A stretch of DNA of 25,518 nt from a virus. Below, piece after piece: positions 8,030-14,155 of the stretch. The translations under genes were made by a program, and so were the position numbers. The stretch covers positions 1 through 25,518 of the IMG/VR virus record IMGVR_UViG_3300023184_000476. One strand, written 5' to 3'. The notes beneath the pieces are model-generated. The model searched no databases. It had not been told where the DNA came from and worked only from the letters and a program-made list of their open reading frames with translations. Each line of letters begins with the position of its first letter. Within the stretch, counting starts at the first letter, position 1.

Positions 8030-9418
8030 ATGATAAGCAAGGTTTCAACACATACAGTAGTGGGGTTATTTCTCCCTCCTTATTTACCATCACCTTCTGT
8101 GTCACCAACACCTAGTGTAACTCTTACCCCCTTTTATACACCATCTGTAACTCCAACTGTTACCCCATCCATAACAATTACACCGTCATTAACGCCTACT
8201 CCTAGTATTACTGCTACTCCATCGTTAACAGCAACTCCATCGTTAACACCTAGCATAACGCCTACTCCATCGTTAACTCCAACACCAAGTTTAACACCAA
8301 CCCCTAGTCTTACTGCTACTCCATCGTTAACGCCTACTCCATCATTAACCCCTAGTATAACACCTACTCCATCGTTAACACCTAGTATAACGCCTACTCC
8401 ATCGTTAACTCCAACACCAAGTTTAACACCAACCCCTAGTATTACTGCTACTCCATCAATTACTCCAACACCTTCATTAACACCTTCAATTACTCCTACT
8501 CCAAGTATAACTCCTTCAATTACTTCTACTCCAAGTATAACGCCTACTCCATCATTAACACCATCTATAACTCCATCTATAACACCATCTATTACTGCTA
8601 CTCCATCGTTAACGCCTAGTATTACTATTACTCCTAGTATAACGCCTACTCCATCTATTACTCCAACACCATCACTTACTCCAACACCAAGTATTACTAG
8701 AACGCCTAGTATTACTGCTACTCCTTCATTAACGCCTAGTATTACTGTATCTCCAAGTCTTACGCCAACACCTAGTATTACAGCTACTCCATCGTTAACA
8801 GCAACTCCTTCATTAACACCTAGTGCTACCAGAACACCATCAATTACACCAACTCCATCAATTACACCAACTCCATCAATTACACCAAGTATAACGCCTA
8901 CTCCAAGTATTACTAGAACACCAAGTATAACCCCTACACCATCATTAACTCCTACTCCATCAATTACTAGAACACCTGACCCAAGTAGAACACCGGATCC
9001 TAGTAGAACACCAGATCCTAGTAGAACACCAGACCCAAGTAGAACACCAACACCAACCCCATCCACCTCTCCAATCCCACCAGGTTATAATATATCATGG
9101 GATTTTAGTAAAACCGGTGGAGGTGGAGGTATACTATCAATCTCAGTAAACTCAAGTCAAGTAGTATACCAAGCTTCAGGAACACACGCAAGCGGTAATT
9201 TTACAATTCAACCAGGGGATTATATCACATGCGATTTATATGGAACTAGTGGAAACTATTCGCAATCAGAATTGTACATATATCAAGGCTCAACATTATT
9301 AGATAGTTATGTTGGTTGTGATTTAAATGATAGCTCAGCTACACTACCTGCTAATTATCTTGGCGGAAATGGTTCAATAATAGCAATAGTAAGCAATGGA
9401 TTAGGTGGATGTCCGTAA
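8030..9418 (+). CDS. Pro/Ser/Thr-repeat protein with C-terminal globular domain
   Basis: This protein is 462 aa. After about 20 residues comes a region of roughly 300 residues made of [15 protein letters not shown]-type units, then about four copies of RTPDPS (from residue 314), then PTPTPSTSP. From about residue 352 a compact domain begins ([13 protein letters not shown], many beta-prone stretches, cysteines near the C-terminus, ending GGCP). The repeat would form an extended, stiff stalk that holds the C-terminal domain away from the particle. Codons for the repeat vary, so it is kept by selection on protein as well as by DNA duplication. It follows the previous gene by three bases. A possible surface stalk or adhesin is inferred; glycosylation of Ser/Thr is possible but not shown. 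Confidence 0.85.
   Translation: MISKVSTHTVVGLFLPPYLPSPSVSPTPSVTLTPFYTPSVTPTVTPSITITPSLTPTPSITATPSLTATPSLTPSITPTPSLTPTPSLTPTPSLTATPSLTPTPSLTPSITPTPSLTPSITPTPSLTPTPSLTPTPSITATPSITPTPSLTPSITPTPSITPSITSTPSITPTPSLTPSITPSITPSITATPSLTPSITITPSITPTPSITPTPSLTPTPSITRTPSITATPSLTPSITVSPSLTPTPSITATPSLTATPSLTPSATRTPSITPTPSITPTPSITPSITPTPSITRTPSITPTPSLTPTPSITRTPDPSRTPDPSRTPDPSRTPDPSRTPTPTPSTSPIPPGYNISWDFSKTGGGGGILSISVNSSQVVYQASGTHASGNFTIQPGDYITCDLYGTSGNYSQSELYIYQGSTLLDSYVGCDLNDSSATLPANYLGGNGSIIAIVSNGLGGCP
8086..9062 (+). repeat. Coding Pro/Ser/Thr tandem repeat array
   Basis: Nearly 1 kb of in-frame repeats with units of 12-18 bases. Phrases such as cctactccatcgttaac and ccaagtataacgcc recur many times, with silent changes. 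A final subset (about 8969-9045) encodes RTPDPS units. The array is prone to length change by recombination or slippage. Confidence 0.9.
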
Positions 9419-9439
9419 AATAAAACTTTTAAAACAAAC

Positions 9440-9470
9440 TTGGTTGTCTCCTATCTCTTGTATATATTTA
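9440..9470 (+). promoter_or_regulatory. Putative promoter, TTG-N20-TATATTTA
   Basis: TTG at 9440-9442 and TATATTTA at 9463-9470 are separated by exactly 20 bases. The same spacing occurs upstream of the genes at 13121 and 25287. The pattern fits the Bacteroidota type (TTTG near -33, TAnnTTTG near -7), with a final A instead of G. The upstream box is part of TTGGTTGTCTC, and the promoter at 25234 has TTGGCTGTCTC. Position and repetition support the call; no start site is mapped. Confidence 0.6.
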
Positions 9471-9492
9471 TATCAAACAAATAAAATAAAAT

Positions 9493-9735
9493 ATGTTATT
9501 ATTAATTTCAATCATTGTTATTGCTGTAGTAATTGCTCTAGTATATAACAACAACAAGAAAAAAATCGCTGAAACTATTGAGAAAGTTGAAGAAACAATT
9601 GCACCAGTAGTTAAAGAAGTTAAAGAAGTAGTTGCTAAAGCAGAATCTGCATCAGCACCTAAAGCTAAAAAACCAGTTGCACAAAAAGCAACCAAAGCAA
9701 CATCTGGTTCAACAGCTAAAACACCTCAAAAGTAA
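9493..9735 (+). CDS. Small membrane-anchored protein with Lys/Ala-rich tail
   Basis: This 80-aa protein starts with a single hydrophobic segment (about residues 2-17, LLLISIIVIAVVIALVY) followed directly by NNNKKK. A Glu/Val/Lys-rich helical region (KVEETIAPVVKEVKEVV) and an Ala/Lys/Pro-rich tail follow, the latter resembling histone-like tails. The topology is a short N-terminal anchor with the charged part in the cytoplasm by the positive-inside rule. It is the first gene after its own putative promoter. It might be an envelope-acting factor or an accessory of lysis or assembly, but nothing in the sequence proves a role. It is not a standard two-span holin. Confidence 0.8.
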   Translation: MLLLISIIVIAVVIALVYNNNKKKIAETIEKVEETIAPVVKEVKEVVAKAESASAPKAKKPVAQKATKATSGSTAKTPQK

Positions 9736-9737
9736 TT

Positions 9738-10205
9738 ATGGAAAAAATCAGTTTAAAATTATTTGAATTCTATAACTTAGATTCAGAATTAAACGGAGTT
9801 GTGAATCAACAAACCGGTGAAAAAGTAAGTGAAGGCTTATTAAGTGAAAAATTAAAGTTAACTACTAAATACTGGTTAACTGAATTATCTAAAAAAGTAC
9901 TTGCTGAAAAAACATCTGTTGAATCTTTAAAAGAAGAATTGATTAAAAAACATGGCGAAGCTGATGAAAATGGAAACATTGGTATCCAAATGTACATTGA
10001 CATTGTAAAAGATGAAGATGGTAAAATCATTGAGGGTAAATCAAATCCAAAATTCATTGAATTTCAAAATGATTTTAACACATTACTACAAGAAGAAAAA
10101 GAATTAGAGTACAAACCTATTAATCTTAATGAACTAGAAAACATTGAGTCAGATGGTAACTACCCAACATTTTTTAAATTGGTTGTGGCTGATGAACAAG
10201 CTTAG
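9738..10205 (+). CDS. Conserved-looking acidic phage protein, function unknown
   Basis: This 155-aa acidic protein contains FYNLDSELNG near its N-terminus and a GLLSEKLKLTTKYWLTELSK helix, both recurrent in small unknown proteins of tailed phages. A central helical part has IKKHGEADENGNIGIQ, and the C-terminus has an FNTLLQEEKELEYKPI region. No catalytic motif, membrane span or cysteine cluster is seen. It lies two bases after the previous gene and overlaps the following one by 14 bases if that gene starts at 10192. Membership of a virion-assembly module is suggested only by its place upstream of the sheath gene. Confidence 0.75.
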   Translation: MEKISLKLFEFYNLDSELNGVVNQQTGEKVSEGLLSEKLKLTTKYWLTELSKKVLAEKTSVESLKEELIKKHGEADENGNIGIQMYIDIVKDEDGKIIEGKSNPKFIEFQNDFNTLLQEEKELEYKPINLNELENIESDGNYPTFFKLVVADEQA

Positions 10206-10416
10206 TGAAATATTTCAGGCATGGGTAGCTGCGGCTAATCCATCGCCTGAACAAAAGCTTTTAGCAGAACAACGAACAGCTATCTGTGATAGTTGTGAAC
10301 ATAAGCAATACGCGTTAAAAATATATACGTGTAGTTTATGTGGATGTCCGTTAAGTAAAAAAGTATTTAGCCCTAATGGCGCAAAAGCCTGCCCCGGCAA
10401 TAAATGGGAAAATTAA
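10192..10416 (+). CDS. Small zinc-ribbon-like protein
   Basis: The frame is open from about 10144, but the ATG at 10192 is preferred: it gives a 74-aa protein and a 14-base overlap with the previous gene, typical of translational coupling. Upstream residues read as shadow of the preceding frame. Six cysteines stand at 32, 35, 47, 50, 52 and 67, in the pattern CDSC, CSLCGCPL, and CPGNKW. This CxxC...CxxCGCPL...CPxxKW arrangement is a recognisable zinc-ribbon motif found in small proteins of T4-like phages. It probably binds one zinc ion. A nucleic-acid or assembly role is possible; function is not assigned. Confidence 0.75.
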   Translation: MNKLSEIFQAWVAAANPSPEQKLLAEQRTAICDSCEHKQYALKIYTCSLCGCPLSKKVFSPNGAKACPGNKWEN

Positions 10417-10421
10417 ACGTT

Positions 10422-10688
10422 ATGGCACAATTAACACCTGAAGAATTACAATCTGTTAAAGATTTACAGTCAAAGTACAATCAAACTATATTTGAAATCG
10501 GCGTTGCTGAAACTCAAATCATTACACTTCAACAACAAATCGAAAAATTGCAAAAAGACAAAAAAGATTTAGTTGCTGATATTGATAGTATTGGTAATAA
10601 AGAGACAGAATTAGTTAAAGGTCTTCAAGAAAAGTACGGAACGGGCAATATTGATCCCGAAACCGGAGAAATAACTCCAATTCAATAA
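10422..10688 (+). CDS. Small coiled-coil protein, unknown function
   Basis: The ATG at 10422 gives 88 aa and begins just after the preceding stop at 10416. An in-frame ATG at 10404 would overlap that gene and add six residues of no clear value. The protein starts MAQLTPEELQSVKDL and contains a long, heptad-rich helical region (FEIGVAETQIITLQQQIEKLQKDKK), then a second helix, and a short C-terminal motif KYGTGNIDPETGEI. This suggests an oligomerising helical protein. It is the last gene before the sheath transcription region, so an assembly or chaperone role is plausible but not demonstrated. Confidence 0.75.
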   Translation: MAQLTPEELQSVKDLQSKYNQTIFEIGVAETQIITLQQQIEKLQKDKKDLVADIDSIGNKETELVKGLQEKYGTGNIDPETGEITPIQ

Positions 10689-10715
10689 TAGCTCTGCGGT
10701 CTGTGCTGGTTTTTG

Positions 10716-10744
10716 GATATTTATTATTAGGTAAATCCTAATAA
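10716..10744 (+). promoter_or_regulatory. ATATTTATT motif and leader hairpin before sheath gene
   Basis: GATATTTATTA (from 10716) is an AT box also found before other tail genes. It overlaps an 8-bp hairpin: TTATTAGG (10724-10731) pairs with CCTAATAA (10737-10744) around a 5-base loop. The hairpin lies in the leader of the sheath mRNA if transcription starts at or just upstream. It lacks a U-tract, so it is not a typical terminator and might stabilise the message. Whether the AT box is a promoter is unproven; no TTG box at the usual spacing is visible. Confidence 0.35.
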
Positions 10745-10767
10745 AATTCCAAAAATAACAATACAAA

Positions 10768-12492
10768 ATGGCAGAAAAAATCATTTCCCCTGGTGTATTC
10801 CAGAATGAATCAGACCAAAGTTTAGTACAAAGAGGTATTCAAGGCACATCAACCGCTATTGTAGGTCCTACAGTATTAGGTCGTCCTTACGTACCTACTT
10901 ATGTAACTTCATACTCTGAATATTTAGCAAAATTCGGCTCTACATTTAAGAGCGGTAGCTACTATTATGAATATTTAACTTCATTAGCTGCTAAAGAATA
11001 TTTCCAAAACGGTGGTCAAACACTATTAGTAACTCGTATTATTAGTGGTACAGCAAACGCTCAAACGTATGCTCAAGCAAACGTAACTCAAGTATCTTCA
11101 TCCGCTGCTACTTCATTCCAATTGGAAGCTTTAGCTTGGGGTGATATCATGAATAACACTTCTAGTTTATCTGGTGGTGCTTTAGCAAGTGGTAGTGCTT
11201 ACAACGTTCGTTATGAAATTACAAACGTAAACACTGGTAGTGGTACGTTTAACTTAGCAATCCGTGCTGGTAACGATAGTGAAGCTCAAAAGAACTATCT
11301 TGAAACTTGGCCTAACTTATCATTAGATCCAAACTTACCTAACTTTATCTCTCGTGTAATTGGTGATACAAAACCAGTTTACGCTTTAGATAGCTCAAGC
11401 ACTCCATTTATATCAATTAGCGGTTCTTATGCTAATGCTTCTCAATATGTTCGTATATCTTCTATTACAACTCCACAAGTTGATTCAATCGACAACAACG
11501 GTAACTTTAAAGCAGCTATTTATAGTGGTTCTTTACCAGCTTTAGGTAGCGGTTCTTTTGGTGGTTCATTTGCAGGTGGTACAGCAGCAACAACAACAGT
11601 TCAAAAGATGAACGAAGACATAACTATAACTAACCTAGAAGGATTTGCCCCAGCAGATTACAATACAGCATTAGCTTTATTAACAAATAAAGATGAATAT
11701 CAATTTAATGTATTAATAGCTCCAGCTGTTGGTTTAGATTGTACAGCTGCTGCAACAGTTATCTCAGTTGTAGAAGCTAGAGGCGATGCTTTTGCTCCTT
11801 TAAGTGCAGGTATTTATGGTACTTCAATTACAGCAGCAACTACAATCGCTGCTGGTCAATCAAGTAACTACGCTGCAACATATTATCCTTGGATTCAATT
11901 ATACAACTCTAACTTAGGTAAGAATGTTTGGTCTCCCGCTACAACAGTAATGGGTGGTGTTTTAGCATTCAACGACCAAGTAAGTGCTGAATGGTTTGCT
12001 CCAGCAGGTTTAAACCGCGGTGGTGTTCCTTCAGTATTAAGAGCTGAAAAGAAATTATCTCAAGCAGATCGTGATACATTATATAGTGCAAATGTTAACC
12101 CATTAGCTACATTCCCTGGTGAAGGTGTTGTAGTATTTGGTCAAAAGACATTACAACGTAAAGCTACTTCATTAGATAGAGTTAACGTTCGTCGTTTATT
12201 GATCGCATTAAAAGGATTCATCGGTCAAGTAGGTCGTAACTTAGTATTTGAACAAAATACAATTGCTACAAGAAACAGATTCTTAGCTCAAGTTAACCCT
12301 TATATGGAATCAGTAGTACAAAAACAAGGTTTATACGCTTACAAAGTAGTAATGGATGATACAAACAATACTCCAGATGTAATCGATAGAAACCAATTAG
12401 TAGGTCAAATTTATATTCAACCAGCTAAAACTGCTGAATTTATTATCTTGAACTTTAACGTATTACCAACAGGCGCTATATTCCCTGCATAA
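10768..12492 (+). CDS. gp18: Tail sheath protein (T4 gp18-like)
   Basis: This 574-aa protein forms the contractile outer sheath that drives the tube into the host. The N-terminus has the usual sheath opening, ISPGVFQNE and GIQGTSTAIVGPT, followed by FGS-type and YLTSLAAKEYFQNGG motifs. Middle residues (about 120-290) are a variable outer domain with Ser/Gly-rich stretches. The conserved C-terminal domain starts near residue 475 (RRLLIALKGFIGQVGRNLVFEQN) and ends with QPAKTAEFIILNFNVLPTG. This C-terminal part holds the sheath-sheath linkers in known structures. Codon choice is more regular here than in the fibres, in keeping with strong expression. The tube gene follows after 50 bases. Confidence 0.95.
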   Translation: MAEKIISPGVFQNESDQSLVQRGIQGTSTAIVGPTVLGRPYVPTYVTSYSEYLAKFGSTFKSGSYYYEYLTSLAAKEYFQNGGQTLLVTRIISGTANAQTYAQANVTQVSSSAATSFQLEALAWGDIMNNTSSLSGGALASGSAYNVRYEITNVNTGSGTFNLAIRAGNDSEAQKNYLETWPNLSLDPNLPNFISRVIGDTKPVYALDSSSTPFISISGSYANASQYVRISSITTPQVDSIDNNGNFKAAIYSGSLPALGSGSFGGSFAGGTAATTTVQKMNEDITITNLEGFAPADYNTALALLTNKDEYQFNVLIAPAVGLDCTAAATVISVVEARGDAFAPLSAGIYGTSITAATTIAAGQSSNYAATYYPWIQLYNSNLGKNVWSPATTVMGGVLAFNDQVSAEWFAPAGLNRGGVPSVLRAEKKLSQADRDTLYSANVNPLATFPGEGVVVFGQKTLQRKATSLDRVNVRRLLIALKGFIGQVGRNLVFEQNTIATRNRFLAQVNPYMESVVQKQGLYAYKVVMDDTNNTPDVIDRNQLVGQIYIQPAKTAEFIILNFNVLPTGAIFPA

Positions 12493-12542
12493 GGGGGAAT
12501 AGTTCCTAATATTTATTAATAGCAATTAAAATTTAACATAAA

Positions 12543-13028
12543 ATGGCAGTATTAGACGCTAACGAAATCATGTTCACCGCTTTTGAACCTAAGGTTCAGA
12601 ACCGTTTCATGATGTATATTGATGGAATCCCAGCATACTTAATCAAGAGTGCAACAGCACCAGGATTTGAAGCAGGAGAAATCATCTTAGATCATATCAA
12701 CGTATACCGTAAAATTAAAGGTAAAGTACGTTGGAATGACATGACTTTAGGATTATACGATCCTGTAACTCCATCTGGTGCGCAAGCAGTAATGGAATGG
12801 GCTCGTTTAGCACACGAATCAGTAACTGGTCGTGATGGATATTCTGATTTCTACAAGAAAGACTTAACTTTAGATATTTTAGGCCCAGTAGGCGATATCG
12901 TTGGTGAGTGGATAGTTAAAGGTGCTTACGTAAAAACAGCTACATTCGGTGAATACGATTGGGCTAACGAAGCAGCAATTAACTTATCTGTTACAATCGC
13001 TATGGATTATTGCGTTCTAAACTTCTAA
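12543..13028 (+). CDS. gp19: Tail tube protein (T4 gp19-like)
   Basis: At 161 aa this is almost the length of T4 gp19 (163 aa). It begins MAVLDANEIMFTAFEPKVQNRFMMYIDGIPAYLIKS and continues APGFEAGEI, the IKGKVRWNDMTL strand, the DPVTPSGAQAVMEWARLAHE helix and a C-terminal MDYCVLNF. These are typical tail-tube features: an N-terminal beta hairpin, a central loop and an amphipathic helix in the hexameric ring. The product would stack as the inner tube through which DNA passes. It follows the sheath gene and is separated from the next unit by a clear terminator. Confidence 0.95.
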   Translation: MAVLDANEIMFTAFEPKVQNRFMMYIDGIPAYLIKSATAPGFEAGEIILDHINVYRKIKGKVRWNDMTLGLYDPVTPSGAQAVMEWARLAHESVTGRDGYSDFYKKDLTLDILGPVGDIVGEWIVKGAYVKTATFGEYDWANEAAINLSVTIAMDYCVLNF

Positions 13029-13052
13029 TTAAATTACATATTTCTTATATTG

Positions 13053-13084
13053 GCGTCTACCTTTTTGGTAGACGTCTTTTTTTT
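13053..13084 (+). terminator. Rho-independent terminator after tube gene
   Basis: CGTCTACC (13054-13061) pairs with GGTAGACG (13067-13074) around a TTTTT loop, with a possible G-T extension, and is followed by eight T (13077-13084). The stem is mostly GC-supported and perfect. It lies 25 bases after the tube stop. Confidence 0.85.
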
Positions 13085-13095
13085 GCATATATTTA
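13065..13095 (+). promoter_or_regulatory. Putative promoter overlapping terminator
   Basis: TTG at 13065-13067 is followed by exactly 20 bases and TATATTTA at 13088-13095, the same layout as at 9440 and 25234. The TTG lies in the loop and stem start of the terminator, so termination and re-initiation share bases. It would drive the chaperone-like pair and the tape measure. Confidence 0.55.
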
Positions 13096-13120
13096 TATAT
13101 ACAACAAATAAAAACGTTAT

Positions 13121-13864
13121 ATGGCAGAATTTAAAATTCCAACCGAACAAGTTACATTACCCTCTAAAGGTTTATTGTACCCTAAAGAATCACCACTTGC
13201 TAAAGGTGAAATTGAAATGAAATACATGACAGCTAAGGAAGAAGATATTCTTACTAATGCTAACTATTTAAGAAATGGTACAGTAATTGATAAATTATTA
13301 CAATCCCTAATCATTACACCAATCGACTACAATGAATTATTAGTTGGTGATAAAAATGCAATTTTGATTGCAGCTCGTATTTTAGGTTATGGTAAAGATT
13401 ATACTGTAATGTTTAATAATACAGAATATACTGTTGATTTAACTACATTAACAGAGAAAAAAATTGATAACTCATTGTTTAAAGCTGGTATCAACGAATT
13501 TACATACACATTACCTAAATCTGAAAACACAGTTACATTTAAATTGTTATCACATGGTGATGAACAAAAAATCGATGCTGAAATTAAAGGTTTACAAAAA
13601 GTTAACCCAAATTCAGTACCTGAAGTAACAACAAGATTAAAGTATATGATCACATCAGTTAATGGTGACCGCGATCAAAAAAATATCCGCGATTTCATTG
13701 ACACATACTTATTAGCTCCAGATTCTAGAGCATTACGCCAATATTATAATAAAATCTCCCCAGACGTTGATATGAAGTTTATTCCTAATGACGAAAACTA
13801 TACAGGGGAGGGTATAGAGATTTCGATTGGACTTGACTTTTTTTGGCCTGACGCAGGAGTATAG
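13121..13864 (+). CDS. Tail assembly chaperone-like protein (G-type; T4 gp26-like)
   Basis: This 247-aa protein begins MAEFKIPTEQVTLPSKGLLYP, followed by GEIEMKYMTAKEEDILTNANY and a helical stretch, IDKLLQSLIITP. The C-terminal half has HGDEQKIDAEIKGLQK, a DFIDTYLLAPDSRAL helix and a terminal FFWPDAGV. LPSKG-LYP with the TAKEE motif is typical of T4-like phage baseplate or assembly proteins related to gp26. Its position between the tube and the tape measure is that of the first tail assembly chaperone in other long-tailed phages. The ORF ends just after a run of seven T at 13838, from which the next frame continues. The molecular function is inferred from family resemblance plus order, not shown directly. 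Confidence 0.7.
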   Translation: MAEFKIPTEQVTLPSKGLLYPKESPLAKGEIEMKYMTAKEEDILTNANYLRNGTVIDKLLQSLIITPIDYNELLVGDKNAILIAARILGYGKDYTVMFNNTEYTVDLTTLTEKKIDNSLFKAGINEFTYTLPKSENTVTFKLLSHGDEQKIDAEIKGLQKVNPNSVPEVTTRLKYMITSVNGDRDQKNIRDFIDTYLLAPDSRALRQYYNKISPDVDMKFIPNDENYTGEGIEISIGLDFFWPDAGV

Positions 13865-14120
13865 ATTATACTTATTTAACCAAATACACGAAATTGTATT
13901 TAATGGACAGGGTGGTTATGACTGGACTACTGTTTATGATATGCCTATTTGGTTACGTAAATTTACTTTTGAAACATTAAAGGAACATTACGAAAAGCAA
14001 GCCGAAGAAGCTAATAAACAGCAGAATATGCTTAAAAATACCAACAATAAGGACGTAGCACGTCCTAACATAGCACCCGGTAAACAACCGACATATACAG
14101 CAAAGGCGCCTAAAAAATAG
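13827..14120 (+). CDS. Frameshift-extension ORF (GT-type/gp51-like), likely not independently started
   Basis: This frame runs 97 codons and overlaps the previous gene by 38 bases in the +1 (= -2) phase. It has no ATG until 13941. Only TTG codons at 13827 and 13833 could start it, and the conserved-looking core (YRLYLFNQIHEIVFNGQGGYDW, then MPIWLRKFTF) lies before that ATG. An in-frame stop at 13815 limits it upstream. The simplest reading is that ribosomes change frame at the seven T (13838-13844). A +1 shift would give a fused product of 332 aa. A helical charged tail follows (LKEHYEKQAEEANKQQ), then a Lys/Pro-rich end. A weak TTG start or a one-base homopolymer error are alternatives. Confidence 0.65.
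   Translation: MDLTFFGLTQEYRLYLFNQIHEIVFNGQGGYDWTTVYDMPIWLRKFTFETLKEHYEKQAEEANKQQNMLKNTNNKDVARPNIAPGKQPTYTAKAPKK
13838..13844 (+). other. Candidate ribosomal frameshift site, seven T
   Basis: In the upstream frame the run reads TTT TTT T|GG. Shifting +1 at the second TTT or -2 over the run joins the upstream protein at ...LDFF to GLTQEYRL in the downstream frame. It lies 18 bases before the upstream stop (TAG at 13862-13864), as expected for frameshift sites of tail assembly chaperones. Confidence 0.55.
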
Positions 14121-14128
14121 GCGCTTTT
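14106..14128 (+). terminator. Probable terminator overlapping stop codon
   Basis: GCGCCTA (14106-14112) pairs with TAGGCGC (14118-14124) around five A, then four T. The stop codon TAG (14118-14120) of the upstream ORF is in the right arm. The U-tract is short, so it may be partial or serve mRNA processing. Confidence 0.6.
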
Positions 14129-14139
14129 GATATTTATAC
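14129..14139 (+). promoter_or_regulatory. ATATTTATA box before tape measure gene
   Basis: GATATTTATAC follows directly after the hairpin at 14106-14128 and lies 17 bases before the start at 14156. The same AT box occurs before the genes at 10768, 12543 and 17004. No TTG at the usual spacing is visible, so it could be a late promoter needing only a -10-like element, or chance in AT-rich DNA. Confidence 0.3.
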
Positions 14140-14155
14140 GGCGCAATATTAAACT

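Noticed and set aside
8134-9066. Long antisense ORF (310 codons) opposite the Pro/Ser/Thr repeats
   Set aside because: It is a mirror of the repeat: the complement of TPS codons avoids stops and gives Gly/Val/Asp strings. It has no leader, no neighbour on that strand, and no domain.
10144-10191. Upstream ATG of the zinc-ribbon ORF
   Set aside because: The extra 16 residues lie wholly inside the preceding gene and do not look like a domain; the ATG at 10192 fits a short coupled overlap better.
12493-12515. Terminator between sheath and tube genes
   Set aside because: Only a GGAA/TTCC pairing with no U-tract is present; too weak to call, and the two genes are probably made together.
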